A DNA stretch of 64,000 nucleotides, taken from positions 241,700 to 305,699 of the forward strand of contig JAURVB010003251.1 of the NCBI GenBank assembly GCA_033002965.1, read 5' to 3'. Under the pieces are notes generated by a model. The model was not told the DNA's origin, did not search any database, and saw only the letters and a program-made list of their open reading frames with translations. Of this stretch, positions 13,180-25,963 are shown one piece after another. The DNA is from Piper betle (taxonomy: Eukaryota > Streptophyta > Magnoliopsida > Piperales > Piperaceae). Every line of letters starts with the position of its first letter. Position 1 is the stretch's first letter. A program made the position numbers and the translations under genes.

Positions 13180-13599
13180 TCAAGGAAACCATGAGATATC
13201 ATAGAGTGTTGTAAGAACTAGGTGTTGAACAGTTGGAGGTATGGGGACGACTGGAGAAGAATAAAACTGCTCAGATTTTGGTGAATGCGTAAAACCAACA
13301 TCAGATGGCAGATTTTCACATATCTCACAAACGGGTTGCTGCATTGATGGGTGTTGTTGTAGTGTGTCTCCTGCAATTCCTGGTCTTGATGGTGATTGAG
13401 GTGGTGGTTGATCTCCCTCTGGAGCTGGGACTTTCACAGGTAGAGAAGGCAAGGTTGGCGGTGAATGAAGCAGCCTTGGAGTCTGGGTTGGCGGGTTTTC
13501 AACTGTTGATGGGGGAGTTGAAGGTGGTTCTTGCTCGAACAAGGGAGTGCAACAGCAAGTGCATGGTCCACAGCAGCAAAGAAAAACCAAGCTGCAATT
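13180..13599 (-). CDS. Cys/Pro-rich reading frame, hypothetical last exon
   Basis: An open minus-strand frame of about 139 codons follows a good acceptor (TTGCAATTGCAG, ending at about 13600). It starts with a Cys cluster (VFLCCCGPCTCCCTPLF), then a Pro-rich middle (PPSTPPSTVENPPTQTP) and a non-repetitive tail ending at a stop at 13180. A possible first exon lies at 13745-13683 (starts MEQSPYTPLLQNFLKNL, donor ATG|GTGAGC), but simple joining gives a different frame, so the model is not settled. No family recognised. It could be a small cell-surface or extracellular Pro-rich protein, or a non-coding transcript with a chance frame. Confidence 0.3.
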   Translation of the reverse strand, partial: NCSLVFLCCCGPCTCCCTPLFEQEPPSTPPSTVENPPTQTPRLLHSPPTLPSLPVKVPAPEGDQPPPQSPSRPGIAGDTLQQHPSMQQPVCEICENLPSDVGFTHSPKSEQFYSSPVVPIPPTVQHLVLTTLYDISWFP

Positions 13600-13749
13600 G
13601 CAAGAAGTATGTCATATACATAACATATCATTAAAGCAATCTGAGCTTCAAACTGGACGAAGAAGATGAGAATTGCTCACCATGCTGATTGGCAAGTTTT
13701 TAAGAAAGTTTTGGAGGAGTGGTGTATAAGGAGATTGCTCCATGCCTTT

Positions 13750-14420
13750 CTCTAGAATTAGACAAAGATTATAGGTAAAAGTGTTTCTTATACTTGTATT
13801 AGAAATTGGGTACTAATCTCCCACTCACCAAGACCAACCAGTCGTAATGAAATGGCGAAGAAGAGTAGATGATGGAGCTAACAGTCAACGAAACTGCTCA
13901 AGCCGGTAGCAAGGTTTGGTATGAGAGAAATGTAGTTGTAATTGGGTTACATGGACACAATACAAGAGTACAAACAATGGAGAACTTACCAAACTTAATT
14001 GACATGACAAGTTGATTCGTGGTGATGTTTCCTTATGAAATCATTTAAGAACACCGCAAACAAAGAGTAACCAAGACTTGAACAAATTGATTGCAATGAA
14101 TGAAGAGTAGATGTATTTTAGTAATTATAACCAACAAAGGTATCCCCCCACAATTACAAAAGCTTAATCCCCAACCTCCATCAACTTCCTATCCCTTCCA
14201 AACCTTGCCTTCAATATACACCGACTCACAAGACCTCAAAACTGCAAAAATGGACGGATTCCACATTCCCTACACTAAAATCTCCCATGCCCGATCACGT
14301 ATATATATGCCCATCTTATTCCATTTACAGCATTCCATAGAGCACACCACCCACAACATAGAGAATGAATCAAAAGAACAATAATCAAATTATCAGGGTG
14401 CTTCACTAGAACAAACAAGA
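13750..14420. other. Intergenic, includes likely 3' UTR of the WAV3-like gene
   Basis: No gene seen. The part next to 14425 should be the 3' UTR of the minus-strand RING/vWA gene. The rest is AT-rich and unremarkable. Confidence 0.45.
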
Positions 14421-14424
14421 CCAA

Positions 14425-17400
14425 CTATCTAGGTTGAGGCTGCTGTGCGAACGATCTAGCAGGCCTCACAGGTGGTCTTGCAGGTGGAGCTACATAAGAC
14501 ATTGTTTGAGACATTGTCAGCATATCAACCATGGAAGGGGTTTGATATGCATGCACAAAGCTAGCACTCTCTGTGGAGTCTCCACGAGCAGTTGCCCTCT
14601 GCCAAGAATGTGAGCTCAAACCAGACAACACATAGGCTCTACCCGAAGTCTCGTATACTCGGCGGCTTGCCATCCTTTCTTGCATCTCCTTGAGCTCTGC
14701 ATCAAGACCAATGCAGAGATGGTCACCAGCTCTAGATGAAGCAGAATCAGTAAGTGCTTTCCTACACTTCTCGAGGACTGACACTGCTGCACCAAGGTCA
14801 CCTTGCTCGGCCGAGGAACGGGCATTGGCCATGGCTTCGGCAGCTTGAAGTCGATTTCGTTGCCGGTCTACCTCAATGGAGACATTTGATCTCCCAAAGC
14901 TTGCCACCCTTTGTATTTTCACAACTTGGTCATCCACTTTTAGTTTCTCCTTTGATATCGGATTTTTATAAGAGCAATCAACCTTCACCAATGGTGTTAT
15001 CTGTCCAGCACCACCTGCTGGGACATTCAAGAAAAGCAAGAAATCCCTCTCCTCCTCCGCATACAGGTCCCCAACATCAATGGAGCCATGGCGCCCTTCA
15101 CCATATACACGACTACCATAGCTTCCTGCTTTTATTGAAGAGATCTCAACACTTGAATCTGTAGTTTCAAATACTAAACGTAGCTCCTGCACCACCACAC
15201 TGAGAAGCCCACCAATGCACTGTGCAAAAGCATCTTGGATAAAGCTCTCTCCCTCAATAAAGGAGAAGGTTCCACCTGATGTTTCTGAGATGGAATGCAT
15301 TGAAGCAGCATCGTGGTCTGCACCAAATCCAAATGCGTGAACAGGTATTTGCTCGCCACTGTCCCCGGAGATGGAATATGGAAGAAGAGACCTGTAATCC
15401 GGCCTAGAATTCGCTGAATTCGTTAAATTCAATGAGGTAATTGTGTATGTATCTTGGCCATCCGAGAGAAGAATGATGCTGGAAACAGGGTTCTTGCTCT
15501 TCCTCTCTTCCATCACCTTGGCACCCTTCTTCAGACCTTCGGCAATGTTCGTCCCACCACCTGATGTGAGAGAATTGACCGCTTGGAGAGCCTGCTGCTT
15601 GCCTGCATCAGACATCCTGCAGAGTGGGAAGAGCCTATGAGCAGTGGAGGAGAAAGCAATCACCGAGAGCCGATCAGAGGGACCTAGGTTCTGAATCACA
15701 AATCCCATAGCCCTTTTCAGCAATGCAAGCTTGGTGCCGGCCATGCTACCACTAACATCAAGCACTGTAACAAGATCAACTGGTGCACGACATGGTGAAG
15801 AAGAGCCGCAAGAATGGGCATGACCACTTGAGCTCCGTGGCAGGCTAGCAAATGAGGGAGCCTTGAGGTGAACCAAAAGAGCAAAATTCTCATGGGCCGT
15901 GGAATGACCCAAGGATGAGAACTCTGGGCATGTTTTGATCTCCACAGTGTTAGAACAATGCCGAGCAGTTTCACAATTTGCCGATGATGCAGAGGCCTTC
16001 TCACTAGGCTTAATATCAAGAGCTTCATCATCGTCAAAAACACTTGGCTCTGAAGATTTGAAGAGTGATGTTAGATGCCTGATAGAGTTTGGTCGAGGGG
16101 ATTGAAGTCTGCGGATTGGTCTGGCCTCTTGCCCACCATGAGCCACACCCTCCACTGGGTTGATTCTAGCTTTATCATGGACAATCTCTGTAGAAGGGCC
16201 CTTGAAAGGGATTTCCTTCCATCTAGCCCTGCAAACTGGGCACAACTCGTTCCCATGCTTCACATTTGAAGCAATGCAATGGAAATGAAACGAGTGACCA
16301 CATTCTGCAGTAAAGATTGCATGGCCATGACCAGGTTTCATGGAGCCTAAGCAAATTGCACAAGTTCTCTGCATGACACAATACACCAAAGTCAGAATAG
16401 CCTAACGTTAAAATTTAATGTGGGCAAAAAACAGTCTTACTCATCACTCATCAATCATTACAAAAATGTTTTCAACAAAAAGCTGTATACTAATTCAACT
16501 TTGACTAATCGAGACGAGATCTTGCAAGACAAACACCAACCAGCATACTTGAAAGAACCTAGGCGAACAGAATTCACAAAAAGTCTATTGAAACTGTTAA
16601 AATCCGACTTCCCATTTGACAGAGAGGAGGCAAAAGAATCGGATCTAGTGCGGTTCTCTTCATACGAAGCCAAAACAAATGGTCGACGATGGTATGACAG
16701 CACTTTGTCCCCTAGAGGAGACAGAGAATCCATTATAAAAGCAGAAAGGTTAGACAATTAAAACCAAAGTAGGACCCTGGCTGCCATTACCAATCTCAAC
16801 CCAATACCAAAGAGAGGGTAAAAAAGAAGAAAACACAATCTTAATCAAAGAATTGACAACATTGTTTACCCAACATATAAAACACGTTATTACAGTCAAA
16901 TAGATCTTTAGCACACATTTTTGGGTAGATGGTCATTAAAGTGTGCCTAAAATATACGCATAAACTGGACACAGAACAAGCTCCAAGAAATTACACTGTA
17001 GCACGGGAATTATTGGGCACATACCTACGTAACTTTATGTAGGCGATGGAGAAAAGACAGGGAAAGAAAACTGGCACGTTTATCCGAACCCCCAAAAAGA
17101 GAAACCCAAAAAAGAAGTCAAAGAAAGCAATCAACACAAGCGCACTTACCTGCAACAGCAACCCCAAACCAATACCACAGATAACATATCATATCATACA
17201 ACATGAATTATTATTATTATTATCATTGTACCATCAAATATATCAATAAAAAAACCCAACGCAGTGACTCCTCAATCCCCACCACCATCTTCAATGCATT
17301 ACCAACCAAGGAGAAGAAGGTAAAAAAAGCTGCAACATGACTACATGAGCAAGAATAGAACACGAAGTACCCAAGAATGGTAGCAGAACAGGGTAAAAGA

Positions 17401-17625
17401 CTGCACCTTTGAAGATCTGCTGCCAGTTTTAGACAACCGGAGGCCAGACGAAGACGGCGTGGGGGTCATTGGACGAATGCCGGAACCGGAGGCGGCCGCC
17501 GGAGGCACGGCGTCAACGGCGTCGGAGAACCTCCCTGCACCGACGCTGTCACCATCCTCATCCATCCTGGGAACGTACACGCAGAGCCCCAGCGCCACCT
17601 TCGCCTTCCTCCACCGACTCGCCAT
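14425..17625 (-). CDS. WAV3-like RING/von Willebrand A E3 ubiquitin ligase
   Basis: Two exons on the minus strand: 17625-17407 (73 codons) and 16368-14425 (647 residues plus stop), joined AAAG|GTGCAG ... ATGCAG|AGA, giving 720 residues. The start is the second in-frame Met because the family begins M-x-x-(K/R)WRKAK (here MASRWRKAKVALGL). A basic, Ser-rich linker (TPTPSSSGLRLSKTGSRSSK) leads to a RING of C3H2C3 pattern: C76, C79, C96, H98, H101, C104, C116, C119. The vWA domain follows with the metal-site motif DVSGS near residue 277 and the conserved SSIILLSDGQDTY strand. The rest matches the family's C-terminal part. In Arabidopsis, WAV3, WAVH1, WAVH2 and EDA40 are E3 ligases affecting root gravitropism and wavy growth. 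Reading frame is intact; function inferred from architecture. Confidence 0.93.
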
Positions 17626-18060
17626 TACTCCACCGCACCAACTCACCGCCTACCGTTCCTCACACCGAACTACCTCGCAACAACACAAGCTTCCTTCACA
17701 AACACACCAACACTTGGAGAAAAAAAACAAGCCACCAACGCAATATACAAAGTTGGCAAGCAAGGAGGTGGGGGAGAAGGGTTAAGAGGGAGTTGAAAGT
17801 GGGAGGGGTCAAGGAAAGGAGCGGGTCGTGCAAGGAAAGAGGAGTAAGGCGGCGTCGTGGTAGGGGGTGGCCATGGCCGCCATTGGAAGGGTGCAGGTGG
17901 AGAGCTGCTCGCTCTTGCTCTTTCGGGTTTGACCTTTCAACGTGTGGCTCTCTCTCTTTTTGACTGTGTAGTGCAGTATTGTAGCGATATATGAGAAAAG
18001 GATTGGAAGGATTAGGATTTAAGAGATGACAAATCACATTGTTTAGTTTTATAGTAATCC
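17626..18060 (-). promoter_or_regulatory. 5' UTR and promoter region of the WAV3-like gene
   Basis: Non-coding upstream DNA of the minus-strand gene. A CACA/CAAG-rich part (17640-17780) reappears in decayed form at about 38000-38150, showing that this upstream block was duplicated. CT-rich sequence lies around 17950 and 18060-18110. No certain TATA box was identified. Confidence 0.45.
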
Positions 18061-20075
18061 TTTTATCCCTTTTGTTTTTCTTTCTTTCTTCCTTTTATTC
18101 TCTTGTGCTCTTTGGCCACATGTATATAATAATAATTATACGTGGTTATTTTTAATTTATTTTACCGAAAAAATAAATATATATTTAATTAAAAATTAAT
18201 CTGCCAGTTAGGAGAAAATTGGCCCCAAATGCCTAACGGCATTGTAATTTATAATGATTTATTTATTGAGAGAAAAAAATAACTTATTAGGAACAAGTTT
18301 AATGGATTTTTACATATATTTTGTCGTGAACTTGAATTTTTCATTTCTAATTCTTGTGCAATTAATTCAACGTGCTTAGATTGAATGGATTTATTTAATG
18401 CGGCGATGTAGTTGGGAGCTTTAATTTGAGTTTGCTAAGATGGTTTAAACATCTAAGTAACCCAATGATTCTAAAATGAACTTAATTTAAATATTATTAG
18501 ATTTTATATCGAGATTGGTCAATATGGAAGATGTCCAATTTATGGCATTGAATTCGAGAGGCGATAATTAAAGAGAAAAATTAAATGTATTAGTTGAAGT
18601 CTCACAATGTTCTTCATACAAAACTTTATTTGAATGAGTGTCAAGCAAAAATTCAGTTGAATTTTTCCGCTGAAAATGTTGCATATACCAAGTAAAATAT
18701 TGACAAAAACTTTAGAGAATATTATAGATTATTTTTTTATATACACACACAATCAAAAAGATTCATTTTAGTGTTTTTTTCAACCTGATTTATTTTAGTT
18801 GTTTAGTGATGCGTACGAAGATGACTACGTCAGGTTGGTTCTAGCTGTGATTGACAAATCAGCATGCACATGCGTGGGGCCCGGAAAGGGGCAAATATGT
18901 AAATTGAGGATGCGGATGGCCCAGGCCCACCAAGAAAGATATTTCCACCTCGTAATGGGAGAACTTTTTCCCGGAATAGGGTCTTACTGTTTTCATATCC
19001 GAATATGGGGCTAGAACAAATCTTCAAAATTTGGGGGCTTTTGTTTACAGTTTTACTAGTCTCTACCCTTTCTAGCTGGGGGAGTGGCTCTGAGTTGTTA
19101 ATAAAAAAAACATATTTGTTTTTTAATATTTTATCATTGAATAATCTAAAAGGACATGGTTTTAAAATTAAATATAAATTACTTACACGCCCTCAAATGA
19201 CCAAACGGATTACTTACACCCCTAATTTTATTGAAATTTTTAAATTTTTATGATGTAGCCAAATTTGGTTACATTATCTCATGATTTAATTATGATGATA
19301 TAGTAAAGTCCGTCGTATCATCAATATAAGAAAAATTCTTTACAATAAAATTATTATCGTACAATTAAAATTTATAAAAAAATTTTATTGACGATGTGGC
19401 CTCATTTTACAATATTTAAATATTTTTTGATAAATTATATCTCATAAAAGATCTTTGCAAGTTATAACCTTATAATATTTTAAATTGTTATTTTTTAATT
19501 GATAATGTGGCCAATTTTATCGTACCATCGTAGTTAAACAATGAGATGACGTAACTAAATTAGTCTACAACTTTAAAATCTAATAGTCTAATAGCAAAAT
19601 TTGAAACTAGGAGGTGTAAGTGATAGTGATTATTTTCTTAAGCAATTGATACTTTTGGCTATTTCAGGGTTATAAATGATCTTTACCTTATAACAGTCTA
19701 TATATTGTAATATGTATTTGTTTATATGTATAAAAATGTTTCATTTTTAAAAATCTTCTCTAATCTTTTGTAAATAGTAAGGAAGAGAAATAATGACAAT
19801 TAATAATACTATTCTAGTTATAATTAAAATATGCTCCTTAACACCATAGTACATAGACATGTTATTTTTATATGTAAGTGATTATAAATGCCCTTTAATT
19901 TTTATCAAAATACATATTATATTTTTTAATTTACACACCTCGAAAAAAACCTTTGACATACAAAAATCATGATCCTTTTTTTATTTTCTTTTCTCATTCA
20001 ATTAAATTTTGAATAAACCGTCTATAGAGGATAATGCATGTTCTTTACGTAAGAATGAAGACAATATTTTGACAA
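18061..20075. other. AT-rich intergenic, no gene
   Basis: AT-rich, no coding signal. About 18466-18560 resembles 38338-38440 and 34716-34810 and belongs to the duplicated upstream block of the WAV3-like gene. Confidence 0.5.
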
Positions 20076-20460
20076 TTGGATGCCTTTCATTTGTACCCGT
20101 TCTTTATTTTGGCTCATGATTATTAAAAATTAGTATAACAAAATTGTTGACCGAATTCACATATTTGATCAAGACAAATAGTTGTCAAGTGGCTGCCTTC
20201 CTTTTGTACCCATTCTTTATTTTCTGTCATGATTATTAAGAATAAATAAAATAAAAACATTGACCAAATTTGCATAAAATTATATTATTATAATTATTAA
20301 TGTTGTTGATTTGATCAGACAGATTGTTGACAAGTGGTTGCCTTTTTTACCCGTTCTTTACTTCGGGTCATGATTATTAAGAGTTAGTAGAACAAAAGTA
20401 TTGGCTGAATTCAAATAATTATTTATATTATTATTATTATTAATGCTGTTGATTTGATCC
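20076..20460. repeat. Three diverged tandem repeats (about 105-145 bp each)
   Basis: Three successive units start near 20076, 20181 and 20326. Each has a core like gttgacaagtggctgcctt, then tacccgttcttta and tcatgattattaa, then a ttgttgatttgatca-like tail. Divergence is substantial, so the duplication is old. No coding capacity. Confidence 0.75.
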
Positions 20461-21310
20461 ATTAACACATTTCATTATTTTCGACTCTTTTTCTCGCTAA
20501 CAAATCTCAAAGCAGGGGATGGGGATGAAGAGATATTTTTGGCCCTAGACAAAGCAGCCAATCAGCGGCCGCGCAAGTCGATAAGGTTGGGGAGGGGGCC
20601 CACAGTTGCTTTAGGTCGACCTTAGGCATCCTTTCTTAGCGCCCGCCGTGCTGCTGACAGAGCTGACCCTTGTCCACTGCTAATTAATGAAAAGATTAGT
20701 CGCAATGGGCCCACATCCTTGCTTGGCCCCACGCAAGTTGAAAAACTCAATTTCTTGGCCCTGCCCCTACATCTATTTTTTTATTAAGAAACGGGAAACT
20801 CAACGTGTAACAAAAAAATTAGGCTATTAAAATACAAAAAAAGAAAAAATTTTAAAAACAATAAAAATATTTTCTAGGTTACGGTTTTGAATCCCAATAA
20901 TTTTAAATTTTTAAAAATAATAAAAATATCTTTTATAAAAGCCACGAGTTCAAATCTGACTAATTATAATTCTCAATTTTTTTATTAATAAAATTTGTCT
21001 AATTATCTCAAATAAAATAAAATAAATTAAATTAAAAAATCATAATTTATCTTTTTATTTAAATAAAATGTATTTTTAAAGTCAATCAGATTATATATAT
21101 AATATATTAAATTATATAAATTTGTCTTATTATTTAATAAAATTATATATATATATAATTAAAATTTATTTGGAACACGCATAGTGCTACATGTTTGTTT
21201 ATTTTTTTTCGTACTCTAATTGATCTCTAGCGGCGGGATTTTTTAAAAAAAAATGGTGTGTGGGCCCACCTTTTCAATATTTGGTGGGTGGGGGTTGAAT
21301 TTTTATTTTA
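20461..21310. other. AT-rich intergenic with a short GC-rich patch
   Basis: A GC-richer patch at 20560-20770 has no convincing gene. The remainder is AT-rich low-complexity sequence. Confidence 0.45.
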
Positions 21311-22085
21311 GCCCACGGGTTTGCCACCGGATCATTTGTACGGGCTACCAATTTGGTTTTTATTCCAACCTCTTCCTATATGACGTCCATCCACCTTGGT
21401 GGCAAATTATAAATGAATTCACAACAATATAAGTATATGGGAGGATCACTAGATATATATGGGATATATGTAACATATTTAATCTAGCCTATTAGATTTC
21501 GATCCAGCGGCCTAGACACACCCTCTTATTATCTCGTGTTTGCCAGCCCATCGCCTCCCTGTCAGCCCATGACTGACCCACCCAACCACCCACTCGACCA
21601 TCCCCCACCCCCGCTGTCGCGACCCCCTACCCGCCGCCCATTGCGATGACCTTTGCCTGCCCCAAGTTACTGTGGCCACCCACTACCACCCGTCGTTGCC
21701 CACGGGTTTGCCACCGGATCATTTGTACGGGCTACCAATTTGGTTTTTATTCCAACCTCTTCCTATATGACGTCCATCCACCTTGGTGGCAAATTATAAA
21801 TGAATTCACAACAATATAAGTACATGGGAGGATCACTAGATATATATGGGATATATGTAACATATTTAATCTAGCCTATTAGATTTCGATCCAGCGGCCT
21901 AGACACACCCTCTTATTATCTCGTGTTTGCCAGCCCATCGCCTCCCTGTCAGCCCATGACTGACCCGCCCAACCACCCACTCGACCATCCCCCACCCCCG
22001 CTGTCGCGACCCCTACCCGCCGCCCATTGCGATGACCTTTGCCTGCCCCAAGTTACTGTGGCCACCCACTACCACCCGTCGTTGC
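21311..22085. repeat. 387-bp direct tandem duplication
   Basis: Copy 1 (21311-21697) and copy 2 (21698 to about 22084) both start gcccacgggtttgccaccgg and end gtcgttgccc. Only a few differences are visible (agtatatggg versus agtacatggg, gacccaccc versus gacccgccc, one C missing in copy 2), so it is recent. Copy 2 runs into a long C tract (about 22085-22098). The unit has an AT-rich half and a C-rich half and codes for nothing I recognise. Confidence 0.93.
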
Positions 22086-22099
22086 CCCCCCCCCCCCCA

Positions 22100-24700
22100 A
22101 ACTCGTGAGTATAGTTGTAAAATACCTTAGGAAATGACACGATTTTTAACATCTGATTTATTTGGATTGGGTTTTGGTGAAATGCTTTAATTGGTTAATG
22201 AATTTTGTATTATTATTATTTTTTTAGATTAATAGCTTATTCTAAGAATTACTTACTTATATACGATAATATAAATTATAATTGTTCAATGAATAAAACA
22301 ATTTTTTTATTTGAGAAAAGTCATGAATCTATGCAAACTTGGCTACTACAAAATATTTGGTCCACTCGCACCTCTCATGCTTTTCCATGTTCACTTAGCT
22401 CACCCACGTTGGTTTGTCCAGGTATGTATTATATATATATATATTGAATATATAAATTAGTGAAAAAATCTTATTTTATGCGCTAATTTCTAAATCTAAA
22501 AAACTTCGTGATATTAAATGACTTATTGCAAGTTTTTTCAAGGGCCTAAAAAACCTAACAAAATATATATATATTCATCTTTAGCTACTATTAGCTTCAC
22601 ACTTTTTAAAAACAGATTAAACCAAAATTAAAGATCAATGATCCCAAAGGTGTATATATATATATGGGCATGAATCAACACAACTCGTGGTGGCTCCTTC
22701 CTCATTGAATCCTTCCACACAAGTCTGACGATGCGCACAGTATCCATGTTCAGAAATATGTTCAGAAATACGATCATTGTTCTCCCTTGGTTTTTGTCTT
22801 CTCGCATTAACACGCTATACACATCCTGTAATTTGTCCAATGTGTAAAACACAATGATCGCTGTACCCCATATAATATATTCACCCAGCAACACGTTAAT
22901 GGATTGGTCCCATGTCTACCAGCCTTCGATCGAACCATGAATCGTATAAATACAACGAAGTGATATGCCATATACATGTTTTTGCTAGTTTTTATGATCA
23001 GTCGTTCAGTGCGTGTGAGATTCGCGTCGTCCTACTACAGTGTGCATGCTATTATAAAGTTCTTGTATATGCTTTTTTGTGTTGACTTATGCCCATCTAA
23101 ATAAGTCTTAGCAAAGAGGTGCATGCCAGATTAAAGAAGGATATGGGTACGTGCCCTCTAAAGGAGTGCTACTGAATACTGATGAGATTATCAGAGGAGT
23201 TACTGTGCTTGGCTGCAGCATATTCATGTTAGCTTGTGGGCAGGAGTGACTGTGATCAATTATAAAAATGAAAGCCAACTTTTCTTTTGTAGGGATTCCT
23301 TTTATGAGATGTGCAATTTAGTTAGAGGAAAGGGATTCCTTTTGTGTTTTGACTAGAGACGGCTCGAAGTCGAATCTAGATCACATAAGTTGTGAATTAT
23401 CTATTTGCTAATGAACTTTTTTGACCCCCTTCGTAATTAACTAGCTAGGAACAACAACATCATTCGTTTGCAATTTGGACCACACGAATGTTTTAGTTAG
23501 TTGCAAATGTTGACAATGTTAAGAGTACAATATAATGTTCAAAGTGAAGGCCAAATGCACTTGGTCATGTTATTCTACCAAGAGAGGTCGGCAGCAGCGT
23601 GCATGTTTTGCTATTTAACTGGCCGAACTTTTGTGCGCATGCATTCTTGATTGAAAAACATTGTCAACCGCTACTTCCAATATTGGAAACTGACCCAAAT
23701 GATCAGCTCTATACTTTGTGGAGCTGTTTGCTCAATTGAATATTTGATGTTCTTATGAGAACAAGATCAGACCATATATATAAGTTATAACAGTATGCAA
23801 GAATCAAGATTACAAATGATGTGTCAATAATTGGTCAATGTCGTGCTTGTCTTGAATTCTTTCCGATGCATAATATTTAAACTAAGTGTTCCACTTAAAC
23901 AATATCTTGCAGCAGTTTTTAGTGAGTTACATTAGGAAATTAGTACTTCGATTGACGCATGAATATAGAGATTACTTTGGTAAAAAAAAGAAATGAGATA
24001 GCTCGCCATGTGGCATATAGGTTTGTTTTACTAATGATAAATTAATGTTCAAAGTTTTGGCTAATCTCGATGAATTATGACTTGGCTTGTTCTTCTAATT
24101 TCTCTCGCCTTGAATAATATCTATTCGACAAAAAGAGGTGAAAAGCTATCATATTATATGTTGGTCTACAACAATTAATTTCATCAAGAATGTGATTAAT
24201 TTTTTCCAGTAACATGAAGTACCAAAGTGTTAAGATCTTATAAACCATGAACCCTAAACTTTTAAACCATAAACTCTAAGATTACCGAGGGTAATTACAT
24301 GCATGATTCGTCTTACTCAAGGAATAAATTAACTTCCAATATTGTTTGCTGATAATTTCTTGTAACTTTACTAAACTAAGATTCAAGTCTTACAATGCAT
24401 TGAAAAATTAATTTATTCTGAGTTAGTCCAAATCTGCGTTTCCACTCGAAAAAATAGAAGTAGAAACTTTGCCTACCTGCTCTTATAACTATGAATATGC
24501 AAACTCTTGAGCACTGTAAGGTTGTTAAAATTCAACATAATATTCTTCTTCTCCTTATTCTTTGTCATCCAACGGCTCCTAAATTATGGATCATTTTTTT
24601 TACTTTATCCGATCGTAGATCATATCAATGCTTAATTTCTATTTTTAATGTCATTTCTTATGGCATCGTTCATATTCTCTTGGGCCTTCGTTGTCCTATT
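22100..24700. other. Intergenic, no gene
   Basis: AT-rich DNA with short TA runs (22429-22444, 22654-22664). No supported gene. Its end may contain unrecognisable remains of the copia element that begins at about 24700. Confidence 0.45.
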
Positions 24701-24755
24701 TTCATACTATGAGAAAATTGTGTGGTATGTCTTTTTGCAACAAAGCATTCACATC

Positions 24756-25368
24756 TCATTTTCTTCCTTCAGCCATACTATGATGAAATAACCACGCGAG
24801 ACCTCTTTCGATCATGGAACGATGTTGCCCTTCCACTATTCTTGCCTGTTGAGGTGTGTATGGATAGGGGTACTGATGTAAAGTTTCATGTTCTTGAAAA
24901 TATCTTCTTAGCTTTTCTGATTTGAATTCTCCTCCACTATCTAAGTGAAAAATCTTTATTTTCGTTTCAAATTGTGTGACAACCAAGGTAGACAAAGAAA
25001 AATTATGCTTTATTCGTTAGTGGACAATACCAAATGAACCTAATACACTCATCAACAAAACTCACATAATCTCTATAATGGGCCCAAGACACAATAAGAG
25101 CCTGGCCCCATAGATCACAATGGATCAAATCAAAAAGTTTAGCAAATCCATGTACAGACAACTCAAAAGGTAAACACTTTGATTTTCCTAATTGACAAAC
25201 GACACAAACACTTAGAGAAGCAAGCTTGTCATTTACTTTGATCAGACCTTGAGCTTCTAGTGGCTTCACAAGTGATATGGAACAATGTCCAAGTCTACTA
25301 TGCCAAGAATTAGAATCAGGTGCAACTTGCCTATTCGAAAGAAAAGCTTTTTGTCTTTGAATGCCCAA
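24756..25368 (-). pseudogene. Copia integrase remnant
   Basis: 25368-25003 has the gag-pre-integrase and HHCC region (WHSRLGHCSISLVKPLEAQG, CVVCQLGKSKCLPF) and the first core Asp in FDLIHCDLWG. After a frame break, 24995-24756 has HLDSGGEFKSEKLRRYF, PYTPQQARIVEGQHR with the core Glu, then stops. No reverse transcriptase follows. Confidence 0.8.
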
Positions 25369-25963
25369 TATATAGACATTCCCTCTTTTCCTTCCTTCAG
25401 CTATATATTTTCATGATACTTTGTGTTTGATAAAGACTTTATTAGTTGAAAAACATATATCGAAAGACATGTCAACTAATAATTGTGTAATGGAAATGAG
25501 ATTTTGTTTAAGTGTAGGCACAAGCAACACATTGTTTAGTTGCAAACATCCAAAAACAGTATGAAGAACAATAGTACCAATGTGAGTTATGGGTAAAAAC
25601 TGCCGTTTAACAACCATAACCGAGTTAGCTCCTTAATATTTTGTCAAAGAGGTAAACAGTGAGGAATTACCAGACGTGTGAGAATGCACCTGAATCATCA
25701 ATCCATTTGTTGACATCAACATCTGAAATCTGTAGTGCAGATAAGGCTTGATGCACAGAAGGTGTCTTCCACTTTTTGTTAAACCTTCTCCAGCACTTGT
25801 TTGTCGTATGTCCAAACCCAAGGCAAATCTGACACTGAAATTTTGGCTTTGTAGATAGTTGTGAATCAGCCTTTTCAGATGATTCTCCTTTGGTGGATTT
25901 TGAATCAGTAAACTGCATTTGTGCACTTTGATCCTTGGAAACAACATTCGGAAACCATCAGTT

